This document shows positions 9,057 through 17,243 of a DNA stretch of 64,000 nt, in pieces. Numbering within the stretch: the stretch's first letter is position 1; each line of letters begins with the position of its first letter. Made by a program: the position numbers and the translations under genes. Under the pieces are notes generated by a model that worked only from the letters and a program-made list of their open reading frames with translations, was not told where the DNA came from and searched no databases. The stretch lies in the NCBI RefSeq assembly GCF_025837095.1, contig NZ_CP107551.1, positions 3,528,668 through 3,592,667 on the forward strand, written 5' to 3'. This DNA is from Rhodococcus sp. Z13 (GTDB taxonomy: Bacteria > Actinomycetota > Actinomycetes > Mycobacteriales > Mycobacteriaceae).

Positions 9057-10010
9057 TCACACGACGTGGGCGCGCCGCAGGAGCAGCCTGGACGGCCCGC
9101 CGATCAGGCCGACCTCGTCGAGGAACTCGATGGTGCGGCGGGCGCCCTGCCGGAGCCTGTCGTGGTAGTGCCGGTTGGTGCGGGCGGCCCGGCGGGCCTC
9201 GTCGACGTCGAGTCCCGCGGCGGCGTACACCTGGTCGTTCACCAGGCTGGTGACGACGAAGTAGGCGCTGATGCCGAGGTGCAGCCGGATCCAGGCGCGT
9301 TCGAGGCGGTTGGCGCGGGCGGTGCGACGCCGGGTCTCCTCCCGGGCGTAGCGGATGTGCCGCGACTCCTCGACGACGTGGATGTGGCTGACGGTGCGGG
9401 TGATGGGCTGGACCCGGTCGTCGCGCATGAAGTCGCGCTGCATCATGTCGAGGATCTCCTCGGCGAACAGGGTGCCGCCGTAGGCGAGGGCGCCGGAGGC
9501 CACGGCCTTGAAGATCCGTCCGGTCTCGCGGATCCACCGCTTGGGCCGGTAGGAGGGGATGCCGTAGCGCTGCGCCGAGCGCGCGAACATGATCGAGTGC
9601 CGGCACTCGTCGGCGATCTCGGTGAGCCCGAACTGCACGTAGGGGGTCGCCGGGTCATGGCGGTAGAGATCGCGTACGAGCATCTGCATGAGGATCATCT
9701 CGAACCAGATGCCGGTGCCGGCGATGCTCGCCGCCTCGTGCTGGGTGAGGGTGACGCGTTGTTCCTCCGACATGCGTTCCCACAGTTCGGTGCCGTAGAG
9801 ACTGCACCATTCGGGGGTCATGCCGTACTTGCCGTCCACCAGCGGCGCATCCCAGTCGATCTCGAATCGCGGGTCGTAGGACAGCCGCGCGGACGAGTCG
9901 AGCAGGCGCTGGGCGGTCTCCTGACGTCCTTCGCCGGACCGATCACCGAAGGACCGATCACCGTCGGGAAGGACACCCGGCAGGTCGTCGTGCTTTCGGG
10001 CGAGCGTCAT
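9057..10010 (-). CDS. AurF-like diiron oxygenase
   Basis: A 317-residue protein resembling the p-aminobenzoate N-oxygenase AurF family, ferritin-like diiron enzymes. Candidate iron ligands sit in helices containing LTQHEAASIAGTGIWFE, LTEIADECRHSIMFAR, LFAEEILDMMQRD and HVVEESRHIRYAREE, the expected arrangement of paired glutamate/histidine motifs. Mycobacterial relatives are annotated simply as diiron oxygenases and substrates are unknown. A 13-base direct repeat (GGACCGATCACCG) inside the N-terminal coding region gives the repeated residues GDRS. A palindromic element lies 39 bases upstream of the ATG. Confidence 0.8.
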   Translation of the reverse strand: MTLARKHDDLPGVLPDGDRSFGDRSGEGRQETAQRLLDSSARLSYDPRFEIDWDAPLVDGKYGMTPEWCSLYGTELWERMSEEQRVTLTQHEAASIAGTGIWFEMILMQMLVRDLYRHDPATPYVQFGLTEIADECRHSIMFARSAQRYGIPSYRPKRWIRETGRIFKAVASGALAYGGTLFAEEILDMMQRDFMRDDRVQPITRTVSHIHVVEESRHIRYAREETRRRTARANRLERAWIRLHLGISAYFVVTSLVNDQVYAAAGLDVDEARRAARTNRHYHDRLRQGARRTIEFLDEVGLIGGPSRLLLRRAHVV

Positions 10011-10048
10011 CGCCGACCACCTCGTCTCGGAAATTACCCGTTACCCGA

Positions 10049-10071
10049 AGTGTCATTATCTGGATCACACT
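10049..10071 (-). promoter_or_regulatory. imperfect palindrome upstream of the diiron oxygenase gene
   Basis: Nine-base arms AGTGTGATC and AATGACACT (on the gene's strand) pair at seven of nine positions around a 5-base centre. A TTGACA hexamer (10077-10072) abuts it, and the sequence CGGGTAACGGGTAA follows closer to the gene. The arrangement resembles a repressor operator over a promoter, but no cognate regulator is adjacent. Confidence 0.35.
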
Positions 10072-10112
10072 TGTCAAGGCGCGTCGGCGGGCGCCTTTCC
10101 ACCGGCGCTGCG

Positions 10113-10403
10113 TCACCAGCGCGGACGCTGGACCTCCTCGACGCGGGGACGCACGTCCACCAGGTACACGCACACCGCGACGACACCGATGATGCCGAGC
10201 ATGCCGACGGCACCGAAGACCACGAGCACGAGCAACGCGGCGACGAGGATGCCGAGCCAGATCGGCTTGGTCAGCTTGTCGACGGCCGGGAACGCCTCGG
10301 CGGGCTGCCGCACCGCGTGGAACAGCGCGAAGCCGGCGCCTGCGATGGCGAGGATCTGCAGGACGGAGATGATCAGACCGGCGAGGGAATCGACATTCGT
10401 CAC
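10113..10403 (-). CDS. DUF2516 family membrane protein
   Basis: A 96-residue protein with two to three hydrophobic segments (about residues 8-28 and 47-80) of the DUF2516 family, unknown function. It matches Rv0476, which lies directly after hbhA in M. tuberculosis, and holds the same relative position here. The start is GTG at 10403 (protein MTNVDSLAGLI). The stop lies about 100 bases from the upstream end of the diiron-oxygenase gene. A hairpin and a repeat tract separate it from hbhA. Confidence 0.88.
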   Translation of the reverse strand: MTNVDSLAGLIISVLQILAIAGAGFALFHAVRQPAEAFPAVDKLTKPIWLGILVAALLVLVVFGAVGMLGIIGVVAVCVYLVDVRPRVEEVQRPRW

Positions 10404-10421
10404 TTCACCAGTCTACGAGAG

Positions 10422-10455
10422 TCGGCCCCCGCGCACCGCTGTGCACGAGGGCCGA
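10422..10455 (-). terminator. hairpin downstream of hbhA
   Basis: A 7-bp stem (TCGGCCC with GGGCCGA) is extended by a 4-bp inner stem (GCAC with GTGC) across an internal loop, closing on CGCT. It lies just before the DUF2516 gene and about 70 bases after the hbhA stop, so it probably ends hbhA transcripts. Confidence 0.5.
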
Positions 10456-10464
10456 TCGCTCGCT

Positions 10465-10549
10465 ACCGGGTCAGGAGCCGGTGGGCTTGCAGTGCCGGTC
10501 GGGATCCGGCGGTCCTACAGTGCCGGTCAGGAACCGGCGGTCTTACGCG
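10465..10549. repeat. three degenerate 28-base tandem copies of the hbhA 3' end
   Basis: Units begin at about 10465, 10494 and 10522. The third includes the last codons and stop of hbhA; the other two lie in the untranslated tail and keep the pattern GGTC(A/G)GGA(A/T/G)CCGG. Each copy looks like a duplicated gene end, two of them decayed. Confidence 0.75.
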
Positions 10550-11474
10550 GAGCCGCCTTCTTGGCCGGGGTCTTCTTGGCCGGAGTCTTCGCCGCGGTCT
10601 TGGCGGGTGCCTTCGCGGCGGTCTTCGCCGGGGCCTTGGCGGCGGTCTTGGCGGGGGTCTTCGCCGGAGCCTTGGCCGGGGCGGGCTTGGGCTCCGGAAC
10701 CTTCACCGGCTCCACCGGGGCGGTCGCCGATTCGAGCCGCTCGGCGGCCTTGTCGGCCGCGGCCCGGACCTCGCCGCGCGCGGACTCGACGCGGTCGGCG
10801 GCGTCGTCACCGGTCTTCTCGGCGCGCTCACCGATCTCGGTGACGCGGGCGGCGGCCTCATCGCCGGCCTCGGTGACGGCCTCGCTCACCTCGTCGGCGG
10901 CCTCGGAGATGCGGCCGGCGGTGATGCCGGCGAGCTTGGCCGCCTGCTCACCGATCTCGCGGGTGCGGCGGGCCACCGTGCCGAGGGCTTCCTCGGTGAG
11001 GTCGGCGGCGTCGCCGAGGACGGACTCGGCGCGGCCGATGCCCTCTTCGAGGGCCGGCTGCGAGCGCAGCCGCTCGATGGTCTCCTCGCCGCGTTCGGCG
11101 AGTGCCGTGTACAGATCGGCGGCGACCTTCAGGTAGGCCTCGGCAACCTTGCGCAGCTCCTCGGCGCTGAACCGTTCGCGCAGCTCCGCGAGTTCCTCGG
11201 GGAGCTCGGAGGGCAGGCCGGCCAGGCGCTCGCGCAGCGATTCAACGGTCTCGGTGAGGTCCGCGGGCAGCGACGCGAGGCGATCGCGGGCGGTCTCGGT
11301 GAGATCGGTCGGCAGGGACGCGAAGCGATCGCGAGCGGTCCCGACGACGTCGTTCGTGTCGAACTCGGCGCGCTCGCGCACCTGGGCCACGATGTCGGCG
11401 ACCGCCTGGACGACGGCGTCGCCGGCACCGACTGCGGCGTAGAGGGACGTGCGGATGGCGTTGGGGTCGGTCAT
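10527..11474 (-). CDS. hbhA: heparin-binding haemagglutinin-like protein (HBHA)
   Basis: A 315-residue protein with the HBHA layout: an N-terminal hydrophobic helix (about residues 10-27), a long charged coiled coil (about 30-230) and a C-terminal tail of PAKTAAK/PAKKTPAKK repeats (about 245-312). In mycobacteria HBHA is a surface adhesin binding heparan sulphate through methylated lysines in this tail; it also associates with intracytoplasmic lipid inclusions in Rhodococcus relatives. The coiled coil is longer than in M. tuberculosis HBHA (199 residues) and contains a repeated DRxASLPxDLTET unit. The start overlaps the stop of the upstream XRE gene by ATGA, as expected for a Rv0474-Rv0475 type operon. 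Confidence 0.9.
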   Translation of the reverse strand: MTDPNAIRTSLYAAVGAGDAVVQAVADIVAQVRERAEFDTNDVVGTARDRFASLPTDLTETARDRLASLPADLTETVESLRERLAGLPSELPEELAELRERFSAEELRKVAEAYLKVAADLYTALAERGEETIERLRSQPALEEGIGRAESVLGDAADLTEEALGTVARRTREIGEQAAKLAGITAGRISEAADEVSEAVTEAGDEAAARVTEIGERAEKTGDDAADRVESARGEVRAAADKAAERLESATAPVEPVKVPEPKPAPAKAPAKTPAKTAAKAPAKTAAKAPAKTAAKTPAKKTPAKKAAPRKTAGS

Positions 11475-11923
11475 GTGGGTTTCTCCTCGTCGAGTTGCCC
11501 GTTCTCACGGCAGAACGAGTCGTAGATGTCGAGCAGGACCTGCTTCTGGCGTTCGGTGAGGACGGCGTCGGCGAGCACCGCGTCGCGCACGGCGCTCTCC
11601 GGCCGCTGTTCGAGGATTCCGGCCCGCACGTAGAGGACCTCGGCGGAGAGCCTCAGTCCCTTGGCAATCTGGGCCAGCACCTCGGCGGACGGCTTGCGCA
11701 GTCCCCGTTCGATCTGGCTCAGGTACGGGTTGCTGACCCCGGCGAGCTGGGAGAGCTGCCGGAGCGAGACCTGGGCGGCCTCGCGTTGCGAGCGGATGAA
11801 GGCACCGATGTCCTGCGCGGCGGTGTTGACCACCCGTGCGGCGATATCCCCCCGCCCGGTACCCCCCTCCGGCTGTGCGCCCGAGTCCTCGATCGGATCT
11901 GGTTCCGTGGACACGCCATCCAC
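11471..11923 (-). CDS. XRE family helix-turn-helix regulator (Rv0474-like)
   Basis: A 150-residue DNA-binding protein. The helix-turn-helix spans about residues 36-95: IGAFIRSQREAAQVSLRQLS then LAGVSNPYLSQIERGLRKPS. The C-terminal part is short, with no recognised effector domain. It is the equivalent of Rv0474 and overlaps hbhA by four bases, so it is presumably an autoregulator or regulator of hbhA expression; that role is inferred. The start is GTG at 11923; an internal GTG a few codons on is possible. The first 30 residues are acidic and disordered-looking. Confidence 0.88.
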   Translation of the reverse strand: MDGVSTEPDPIEDSGAQPEGGTGRGDIAARVVNTAAQDIGAFIRSQREAAQVSLRQLSQLAGVSNPYLSQIERGLRKPSAEVLAQIAKGLRLSAEVLYVRAGILEQRPESAVRDAVLADAVLTERQKQVLLDIYDSFCRENGQLDEEKPT

Positions 11924-11975
11924 CCTACGGGCAGGTGCTAACTACAGCAAGCACTCTGCTAGCAGGTGAGCGGGA

Positions 11976-13238
11976 TCACGCGAACAGCAGTTCGGAGACC
12001 GTGTAGATGGCCAGGCCGGCCAGGGAGCCGACCACCGTGCCGTTGATCCGGATGAACTGCAGGTCCCGCCCCACGGCGAGCTCGATCTTGCGGCTCGCCT
12101 CCTCGGCGTCCCAGCGCTCGACCGTCTCGCGGATGATCGAGGTGATCTCGTCGGCGTAGTTGGCCGCGACGAACCGCACCGCGTCGAGCAGCCAGCCGTC
12201 GATCTTGGCGCGCAGGTCGTGGTCCTCCCGCACCCGGATACCGAACGCCTGGACGTTCTCGGCGATCTTGGTGCGCAGGGTGCTGTCCGGGTCGTCGACG
12301 GAGTCGAGGATCATCCGCTTCGCGGTCCGCCAGGTGGCCGCCGCGAGCTGGGTGACCTCGTCGCGGCCCATGATCTCGGCCTTGACCTTCTCGGCCTTGG
12401 CGATGGTCACCGGGTCGGTCTGCAGGTCCTGTGCGTACTCGACGAGGAACCGGTTGACCGCCAGCCGGACCTCGTGCTGCGGGTTCGAGCGGACCTTCCA
12501 CGTGAACTCCACGAGTTCGCGGTGGATCTTCTCGCCGAGCAGCAGGTCGACGAATTTCGGCGACCACGACGGCGAGTCGCGGCTGATGATGCGGTCGATG
12601 GTCTCCTGGCTGCCGAGGGCCCACTGGTGCGCTCGCTCGGCGAGCATGTCGACGAGCGGCAGGTGCCGGTTCTCCGCGAGCAGTTCGGACAGCACCCGCC
12701 CGATCGGCGGACCCCATTCCGGTTCGGCGATGCGCTTGACGATGGTGTGGTCGATGATCTGCTGGATGTCGTCCTCGCGGAGGATCTGCACCACCCCGCG
12801 CAGCACCGTCGATGTCTCCTTGGCCACGCGCGCCGCGTTGTCCGGTTCGGCGAGCCAGGTGCCCACTCGCAGGGGGATCTGCGCCGACTCGACCTTCGCC
12901 GACACCACCTCGGGGGCGAGGAAGTTGCTGCCGACGAACGAACTCAGGCTCGCCCCCAGCTGGTCCTTCTTCTTCCGGATGATGGCGGTGTGCGGGACGG
13001 GGATCCGCAGGGGGTGCCGGAACAGGGCGGTGACGGCGAACCAGTCGGCGAGGGCGCCGACCATGCCGGCCTCGGAGGCGGCCCGCACGTAGCCCACCCA
13101 GGCGCCGGCGCCGCGGGTCTCCTGCCATCGGCAGAACAGGTAGACGGTCGCGGCGACGACGAGGAAGCCGGTCGCGATCGCCTTCATACGGCGGAGTTCT
13201 CGGCGCTTGATCGCGTCGTCGGTCGTCAGGAGCTGCAC
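11976..13238 (-). CDS. DUF445 family membrane protein (Rv0473-like)
   Basis: A 420-residue DUF445 protein. A transmembrane segment at about residues 21-38 is followed by the family motif GMVGALADWFAVTALFRHPL and IPVPHTAIIRKKKDQLG; the rest is a long helical domain, closing with a hydrophobic C-terminal helix (GSLAGLAIYTVSELLF). Function is unknown. Position matches Rv0473, between the XRE regulator and the divergent TetR gene. The start is GTG at 13238; 101 bases separate it from the TetR start. Confidence 0.9.
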   Translation of the reverse strand: MQLLTTDDAIKRRELRRMKAIATGFLVVAATVYLFCRWQETRGAGAWVGYVRAASEAGMVGALADWFAVTALFRHPLRIPVPHTAIIRKKKDQLGASLSSFVGSNFLAPEVVSAKVESAQIPLRVGTWLAEPDNAARVAKETSTVLRGVVQILREDDIQQIIDHTIVKRIAEPEWGPPIGRVLSELLAENRHLPLVDMLAERAHQWALGSQETIDRIISRDSPSWSPKFVDLLLGEKIHRELVEFTWKVRSNPQHEVRLAVNRFLVEYAQDLQTDPVTIAKAEKVKAEIMGRDEVTQLAAATWRTAKRMILDSVDDPDSTLRTKIAENVQAFGIRVREDHDLRAKIDGWLLDAVRFVAANYADEITSIIRETVERWDAEEASRKIELAVGRDLQFIRINGTVVGSLAGLAIYTVSELLFA

Positions 13239-13339
13239 CCGATCGATTGTGCCGAATTTCCGCGAGGGGCGGACGGGACGCCCTGGAGTTCTGAAGGACG
13301 GGAATCCGGATCGTAGACTGAGCCGACGATCGAAACCGA

Positions 13340-14086
13340 ATGGATGTGCGCACAGTGTCCAGCAGACCGCAGACGACCTCGAATCCGACGGCCGCAGAGG
13401 ACGGACCGCCCACGAAGCAGGACGGCCGCAAACGGCGATGGCACGAGCACAAGATCGCCCGCCGCGAGGAGCTCGTCGACGGCACGATCAACGCGATCCG
13501 CACGCGCGGGCACGAGATCGGCATGGACGAGATCGCCGCCGAGATCGGGGTGTCGAAGACGGTCCTGTACCGCTACTTCACCGACAAGAGCGACCTGACG
13601 ACCGCGACGATGCTGCGCTACGTCGAGACCGTCCTCGCCCCGCGGATCTACACCGCGGTCGCGGAGGATCTCGACGAGTACGAGCTCACCCGTGAGGCGA
13701 TCACCGCCTACGTCGAGACGGTCGCCGACGACCCCGAGGTCTACCTCTACGTCATGGCCAACAGCGCGTCGGCGGGCCGCGACGTGGTGGCCGACTCGGA
13801 ACGGATGATCGCCGAGCTCGTCGCCTCCGTGCTCGGGGAGCGGCTGCGTCTGCTGGAGATGGATTCGGGCGGCGCGGTGCCGTGGGCCTACGGCATCGTC
13901 GGCGGCATCCAGCTCGCGGTGCACTGGTGGATCTCCAACAAGTCGATGACCACCGAGGACCTCATCGATTATCTGACGATGATGATCTGGGGTGGCATGA
14001 CGGGCATCGCGGCGGTGGCGGGTTCGCCCGTGCGGTTCAAGACGCAGCCGCATCCGCTGCTGCCGAAGGCTCCTTCCACGAACTGA
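13340..14086 (+). CDS. TetR family regulator (Rv0472c-like)
   Basis: A 248-residue TetR-type repressor. The N-terminal DNA-binding domain (about residues 42-90) contains IGMDEIAAEIGVSKTVLYRYF, a textbook TetR helix-turn-helix. The C-terminal ligand domain is of the kind with QLAVHWWISNKSMTTEDLIDYL. It is divergent from DUF445 as in M. tuberculosis (Rv0472c/Rv0473) and may control that gene, which is inference. ATG 13340 is used; GTG 13355 would remove five residues. It marks the last gene of the conserved block before the stress island. Confidence 0.9.
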   Translation: MDVRTVSSRPQTTSNPTAAEDGPPTKQDGRKRRWHEHKIARREELVDGTINAIRTRGHEIGMDEIAAEIGVSKTVLYRYFTDKSDLTTATMLRYVETVLAPRIYTAVAEDLDEYELTREAITAYVETVADDPEVYLYVMANSASAGRDVVADSERMIAELVASVLGERLRLLEMDSGGAVPWAYGIVGGIQLAVHWWISNKSMTTEDLIDYLTMMIWGGMTGIAAVAGSPVRFKTQPHPLLPKAPSTN

Positions 14087-14098
14087 GCCCGCCGGACC

Positions 14099-14128
14099 TT
14101 TACTGTTACGCAGAGTTGCACGTATAGT
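14099..14128 (+). promoter_or_regulatory. putative housekeeping promoter for the DUF4873 gene
   Basis: TTTACT, 18 bases, TATAGT, ending six bases before ATG 14135. The spacing puts transcription start at or beside the start codon, so a leaderless message is likely. It overlaps no other gene. Confidence 0.5.
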
Positions 14129-14134
14129 CCGGGC

Positions 14135-14485
14135 ATGACCGAGCACGAGGACGACCTCCACGACGACGCGCCCGGCTACCGCGGCCCCGCCGAGGTCACC
14201 GTCGGCGAACGGAGCGTGGTCGTCGACGTCGAGATCTCCGGCCGGTTCGATCCACTGCTCGGCCGGCACGTCTGGCGAGGACGACTCCGCCGGCTCGCCG
14301 AGGCACTGGGTTCCGGCGCGTCCGCCGACCGCGGCACCACCGTCACCCTCACCGTCCCGGGCGCAGCCGAGGCGGCGACCGCCCGCGTCACGGAGATCGA
14401 CCTGTGGGGCAGCCACATGGTGGACGGACTCTCCCGCCCGCCCTATCCGCTGCCGACGGACGAAGACGGTGTCGATCCCGCCTGA
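14135..14485 (+). CDS. DUF4873 domain protein
   Basis: A 116-residue cytosolic protein of the DUF4873 family, recognised by GYRGPAEVTVGERSVVVDVE and GRFDPLLGRHVWRGRL; the domain also occurs fused to flavin monooxygenases in actinobacteria. No function is assigned. A TATAGT -10 six bases before the ATG suggests leaderless transcription. It ends 28 bases before the PPK2 gene and may be co-transcribed with it. Confidence 0.75.
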   Translation: MTEHEDDLHDDAPGYRGPAEVTVGERSVVVDVEISGRFDPLLGRHVWRGRLRRLAEALGSGASADRGTTVTLTVPGAAEAATARVTEIDLWGSHMVDGLSRPPYPLPTDEDGVDPA

Positions 14486-14513
14486 GACAGCCCGGCTGTG
14501 ACAGGCTTCTCCC

Positions 14514-15371
14514 ATGGGGAAGAACGACGTGTTCCGGCCGGCCGCCATCGTCGACGCACTGCGCGCCGGGCCCGACACCCGCGTCGCCGAGATCGACACG
14601 AACGCCACCCCGGGATTCGACGGCGACAAGGCCCTCGGTGAACGCCTGCTCGCCGAACGCGGCGCCGTGCTGTCCGACCTGCAGGAGAAGCTCTTCGCGC
14701 ACGGCCGTACCGGCGACACCCGCTCGGTACTGCTGATCCTGCAGGGCATGGACACCGCCGGCAAGGGCGGCATGGTCCGCCACGTGATCGGGCACGTCGA
14801 TCCACAGGGCGTCGACCACAAGGCCTTCGGTGTGCCCACCGCCGAGGAGAAGCGGCACCACTTCCTGTGGCGGATCAACAAGGCCCTGCCCCGCGCCGGG
14901 CAGCTCGGTGTCTTCGACCGCTCCCACTACGAGGACGTTCTCGTCGCCCGCGTCCACTCGCTGGTGCCCGAGAGCGTGTGGCGCGGCCGCTACGACGAGA
15001 TCAACCGGTTCGAGGAGGAACTGGTCCGCGAGGGGACGACGCTGGTGAAGGTCGCGATGTTCGTCTCCCTCGACGAGCAGAAGCGCCGCCTCGCCGAACG
15101 ACTCGAACGACGCGACAAGCACTGGAAGTACGACCCGAGCGACGTGACCGAGCGGGCCCTGTGGCCGCAGTACCAGCAGGCCTATCAGGACATGCTCGAC
15201 CGGACGAACACCGGGTACGCGCCCTGGTACGTCGTCCCGTGCGACCGCAAGTGGTACAGCCGCCTCGCCGTCACCGAACTGCTCGTCGACGCGTTCGAGC
15301 GGCTCGACCTCGACTGGCCGGAACCGACCTACGACATCGAGGTCGAGAAGAGGCGGCTGGCCGAGTCCTGA
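14514..15371 (+). CDS. ppk2: polyphosphate kinase 2 family protein (PPK2)
   Basis: A 285-residue PPK2 enzyme, which transfers phosphate between polyphosphate and nucleotides. The Walker A loop is LQGMDTAGKGGMVRHV (about residues 78-93), Walker B is GVFDRSHYEDVL, and the lid region is RRDKHWKYDPSDV. A single PPK2 domain of this size fits the class that phosphorylates AMP and/or ADP using polyphosphate; sequence alone does not settle the class. Polyphosphate-driven nucleotide recharging fits the stress character of the block that begins here. No sigma-F-like promoter was found directly upstream. Confidence 0.92.
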   Translation: MGKNDVFRPAAIVDALRAGPDTRVAEIDTNATPGFDGDKALGERLLAERGAVLSDLQEKLFAHGRTGDTRSVLLILQGMDTAGKGGMVRHVIGHVDPQGVDHKAFGVPTAEEKRHHFLWRINKALPRAGQLGVFDRSHYEDVLVARVHSLVPESVWRGRYDEINRFEEELVREGTTLVKVAMFVSLDEQKRRLAERLERRDKHWKYDPSDVTERALWPQYQQAYQDMLDRTNTGYAPWYVVPCDRKWYSRLAVTELLVDAFERLDLDWPEPTYDIEVEKRRLAES

Positions 15372-15386
15372 CGGACGGGACCGCCG

Positions 15387-15608
15387 TCAGAACAGGTGCG
15401 GCGTGTCGATGTGCCGTCTGTGATCGCGCCTGATCGTGCCCACCATGACACCGAAGGCGGCACCGAGCGCGACGACCGCGGCGATCCCCGCGATCATCGC
15501 CCAGCCCGAGAATCCGTAGCCTGCGGCCACGATCGTCAGCGCGATCATCAGAATCGAGGTCAGCGCCAACGCATATGCGGTCCACGCTGCGAAGAGGTTG
15601 AGTTTCAC
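15387..15608 (-). CDS. small two-helix membrane protein
   Basis: A 73-residue protein with two hydrophobic helices (about residues 8-30 and 36-57) joined by GYGFSGW and a basic, histidine-rich tail. The frame is open far upstream, but GTG 15608 has AAGGAGG six bases ahead, which decides the start. It is a paralogue of the small protein at 19276-19548: both have YA, two helices, a G-x-GF-x-GW hinge and a basic end. Function is unknown; the shared architecture and location suggest a stress-induced envelope protein. Confidence 0.7.
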   Translation of the reverse strand: MKLNLFAAWTAYALALTSILMIALTIVAAGYGFSGWAMIAGIAAVVALGAAFGVMVGTIRRDHRRHIDTPHLF

Positions 15609-15673
15609 GACCGGCCTCCTTGCACGAGGTGTGTGGTCCTCTCGGCACCGACGGTACCTGTGAGTGATCGACA

Positions 15674-16240
15674 TCACAACCGAGCGGGGTTCTCCTTCAA
15701 CACCTCGTAGCGGGCGACGGCGAACTCGCCGCTGCGCGCCAGCTCCACCGGACGCAGCTCCACGTGCCGTGGCAGCAGCGGCTTTCCCGCTCCGATCGTC
15801 ACCGGCGCGAACGAGACGATCAGCTCGTCGAGCAGACCGTGATCGGCGAACTGACCGGCGAGATCGCCGCCGCCCACCATCCACAGGTCCCGGCCGCCCG
15901 CCGTCTCGGCCATCTCCGCGTACACCTCACGGACGTCGGCCCGCGTGAAGCGGATGTCGCCGGGTTCGCTGCCCCTGCGGGCCACGGGCAGGTCGTCGCG
16001 GTGCGTGAACACCCAGCAGGGAAGCTCGTACTCCCATGCGCCCTCCCCTGCATGGTCGAGCACCCAGCGGTAGGTCGACGCCCCCATCACCATCGCGCCG
16101 ACCCCGGCGATGAACGACTCGTAGTCGGCGGGACCGCCCTCCTCCCCCGTGTCGCGGGTGAGCAGCCAGTCCAGCGAGTGGTCCTCGGTGGCGAGGAAAC
16201 CGTCGAGGGTGCTGGCGGTGTAGTAGATCATCCGGGTCAT
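15674..16240 (-). CDS. dihydrofolate reductase family protein (RibD C-terminal type)
   Basis: A 188-residue protein with the RibD-C/DHFR fold: ASTLDGFLATEDHSLDWLL at the N-terminus, VMGASTYRWVL for the nucleotide-binding helix, and LWMVGGGDLAGQF plus the late motif VTIGAGKPLLP. Such stand-alone proteins are NADPH-dependent reductases of unknown substrate, not true folate enzymes. The ATG at 16240 overlaps the stop of the upstream AraC-type gene (ATGA), so expression is coupled, and GGAGT precedes it. Confidence 0.85.
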   Translation of the reverse strand: MTRMIYYTASTLDGFLATEDHSLDWLLTRDTGEEGGPADYESFIAGVGAMVMGASTYRWVLDHAGEGAWEYELPCWVFTHRDDLPVARRGSEPGDIRFTRADVREVYAEMAETAGGRDLWMVGGGDLAGQFADHGLLDELIVSFAPVTIGAGKPLLPRHVELRPVELARSGEFAVARYEVLKENPARL

Positions 16241-17172
16241 GCGGGACTCCTGTTCCATGCGAGCGGATCTCCGTGATCGAGGTCGAGCCCGGCCGCCCGC
16301 ATCATGTGCCGTGCGAGCTGCCGGCGGTGGGCCGCGAAGGTCAGGACGTGGGCGACGACGCCGCCGAGGACGAAGCTCTCCGGCGGGTCGCACAGGGCGT
16401 CGATCAGCACGTCGCCCCATGCTCCGCGACGGTGGACGTCTCGCACCGCGTCCGCCCACCGCGGCGCGACGTCCTCGAAACACGCCGTGAGCGAGTCGAT
16501 TCCGGTTCCCGGTTCCGCCGGTTCGCCGGCACCGGTCATCGACGCGAGCCAGACCTCCTTGGCGCGTACGAGATTGCGCAGCACCCGCGCGAGAGTCTCC
16601 TCGGGACCGTCCCATTCGAGGACCACCAACCCCGGGAAGCGGACCCGGTCGAGTTCGTCGTCGCCGAGTTCGGTGGCACGCCCGAGCAGGTACCGGGTGT
16701 CGGCGAGGTCGTGGCGGACCATCTGCGCGATCACCTCCGCGGCCGGATGAGCGGACGCGGACGGTCGCTGCCCGTCCTCCTCGACCCACAGGTTGGTGGG
16801 CGGATGGAAGTGCACCCCGTTCGGGGCGGGCAACCAGTGATCGTGCCCGTCCGCACCGAGCGTCCCCGCGGCGGTGCTGGGCGGATAGCCGTAGGCGCGG
16901 GCGAAGGCTCGCGAGAACCCGTCGACGCTGTCGTAGCCGGCGGCGAACGCCGCGTCGGTGACCGACGTCCCGTGCCGCAACTGCCAGGCCGCGCGTTCGA
17001 GCATCACGCGACGCCGCAGAGCCACCGGCGACTCGCCGGTGCCGAGCGCGACGGAGCGGCTGAAGTGCCACGGCGAGGAGTAGGCCTGCCGCGCCATCCG
17101 GTCGAGGGTCGCGTTGTCCTCGCCGAGGACGGCGTCGAGGAGCTCCCGGAGTCGGTCACGGCCGTAGGTCAT
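16237..17172 (-). CDS. AraC-type regulator with DinB-like C-terminal domain
   Basis: A 311-residue protein. The N-terminal third carries two AraC helix-turn-helix motifs: LDRMARQAYSSPWHFSRSV and VTDAAFAAGYDSVDGFSRAF (about residues 23-95), placed at the N-terminus rather than the usual C-terminus. The rest resembles DinB/mycothiol-dependent-type four-helix proteins, with EVIAQMVRHDLADTRYLL and VVAHVLTFAAHRRQL, where histidines could bind metal. The order HTH then DinB recurs next to RibD-C reductases in actinobacteria, and here the two genes overlap by four bases. Likely a sensor controlling the reductase; inferred. Confidence 0.85.
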   Translation of the reverse strand: MTYGRDRLRELLDAVLGEDNATLDRMARQAYSSPWHFSRSVALGTGESPVALRRRVMLERAAWQLRHGTSVTDAAFAAGYDSVDGFSRAFARAYGYPPSTAAGTLGADGHDHWLPAPNGVHFHPPTNLWVEEDGQRPSASAHPAAEVIAQMVRHDLADTRYLLGRATELGDDELDRVRFPGLVVLEWDGPEETLARVLRNLVRAKEVWLASMTGAGEPAEPGTGIDSLTACFEDVAPRWADAVRDVHRRGAWGDVLIDALCDPPESFVLGGVVAHVLTFAAHRRQLARHMMRAAGLDLDHGDPLAWNRSPA

Positions 17173-17243
17173 GCGCTCAGTGTCGCCCGCCGGGCCCCTG
17201 CTCCGCCCGACCGTTCTTGCTCTCCCCCGGTCCCGCTCGCCCG

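Noticed and set aside
8874-11525. Very long plus-strand open frame of about 880 codons
   Set aside because: It is the GC-rich shadow of the diiron oxygenase, DUF2516 and hbhA genes on the other strand; its translation is arginine/glycine low complexity with no domain.
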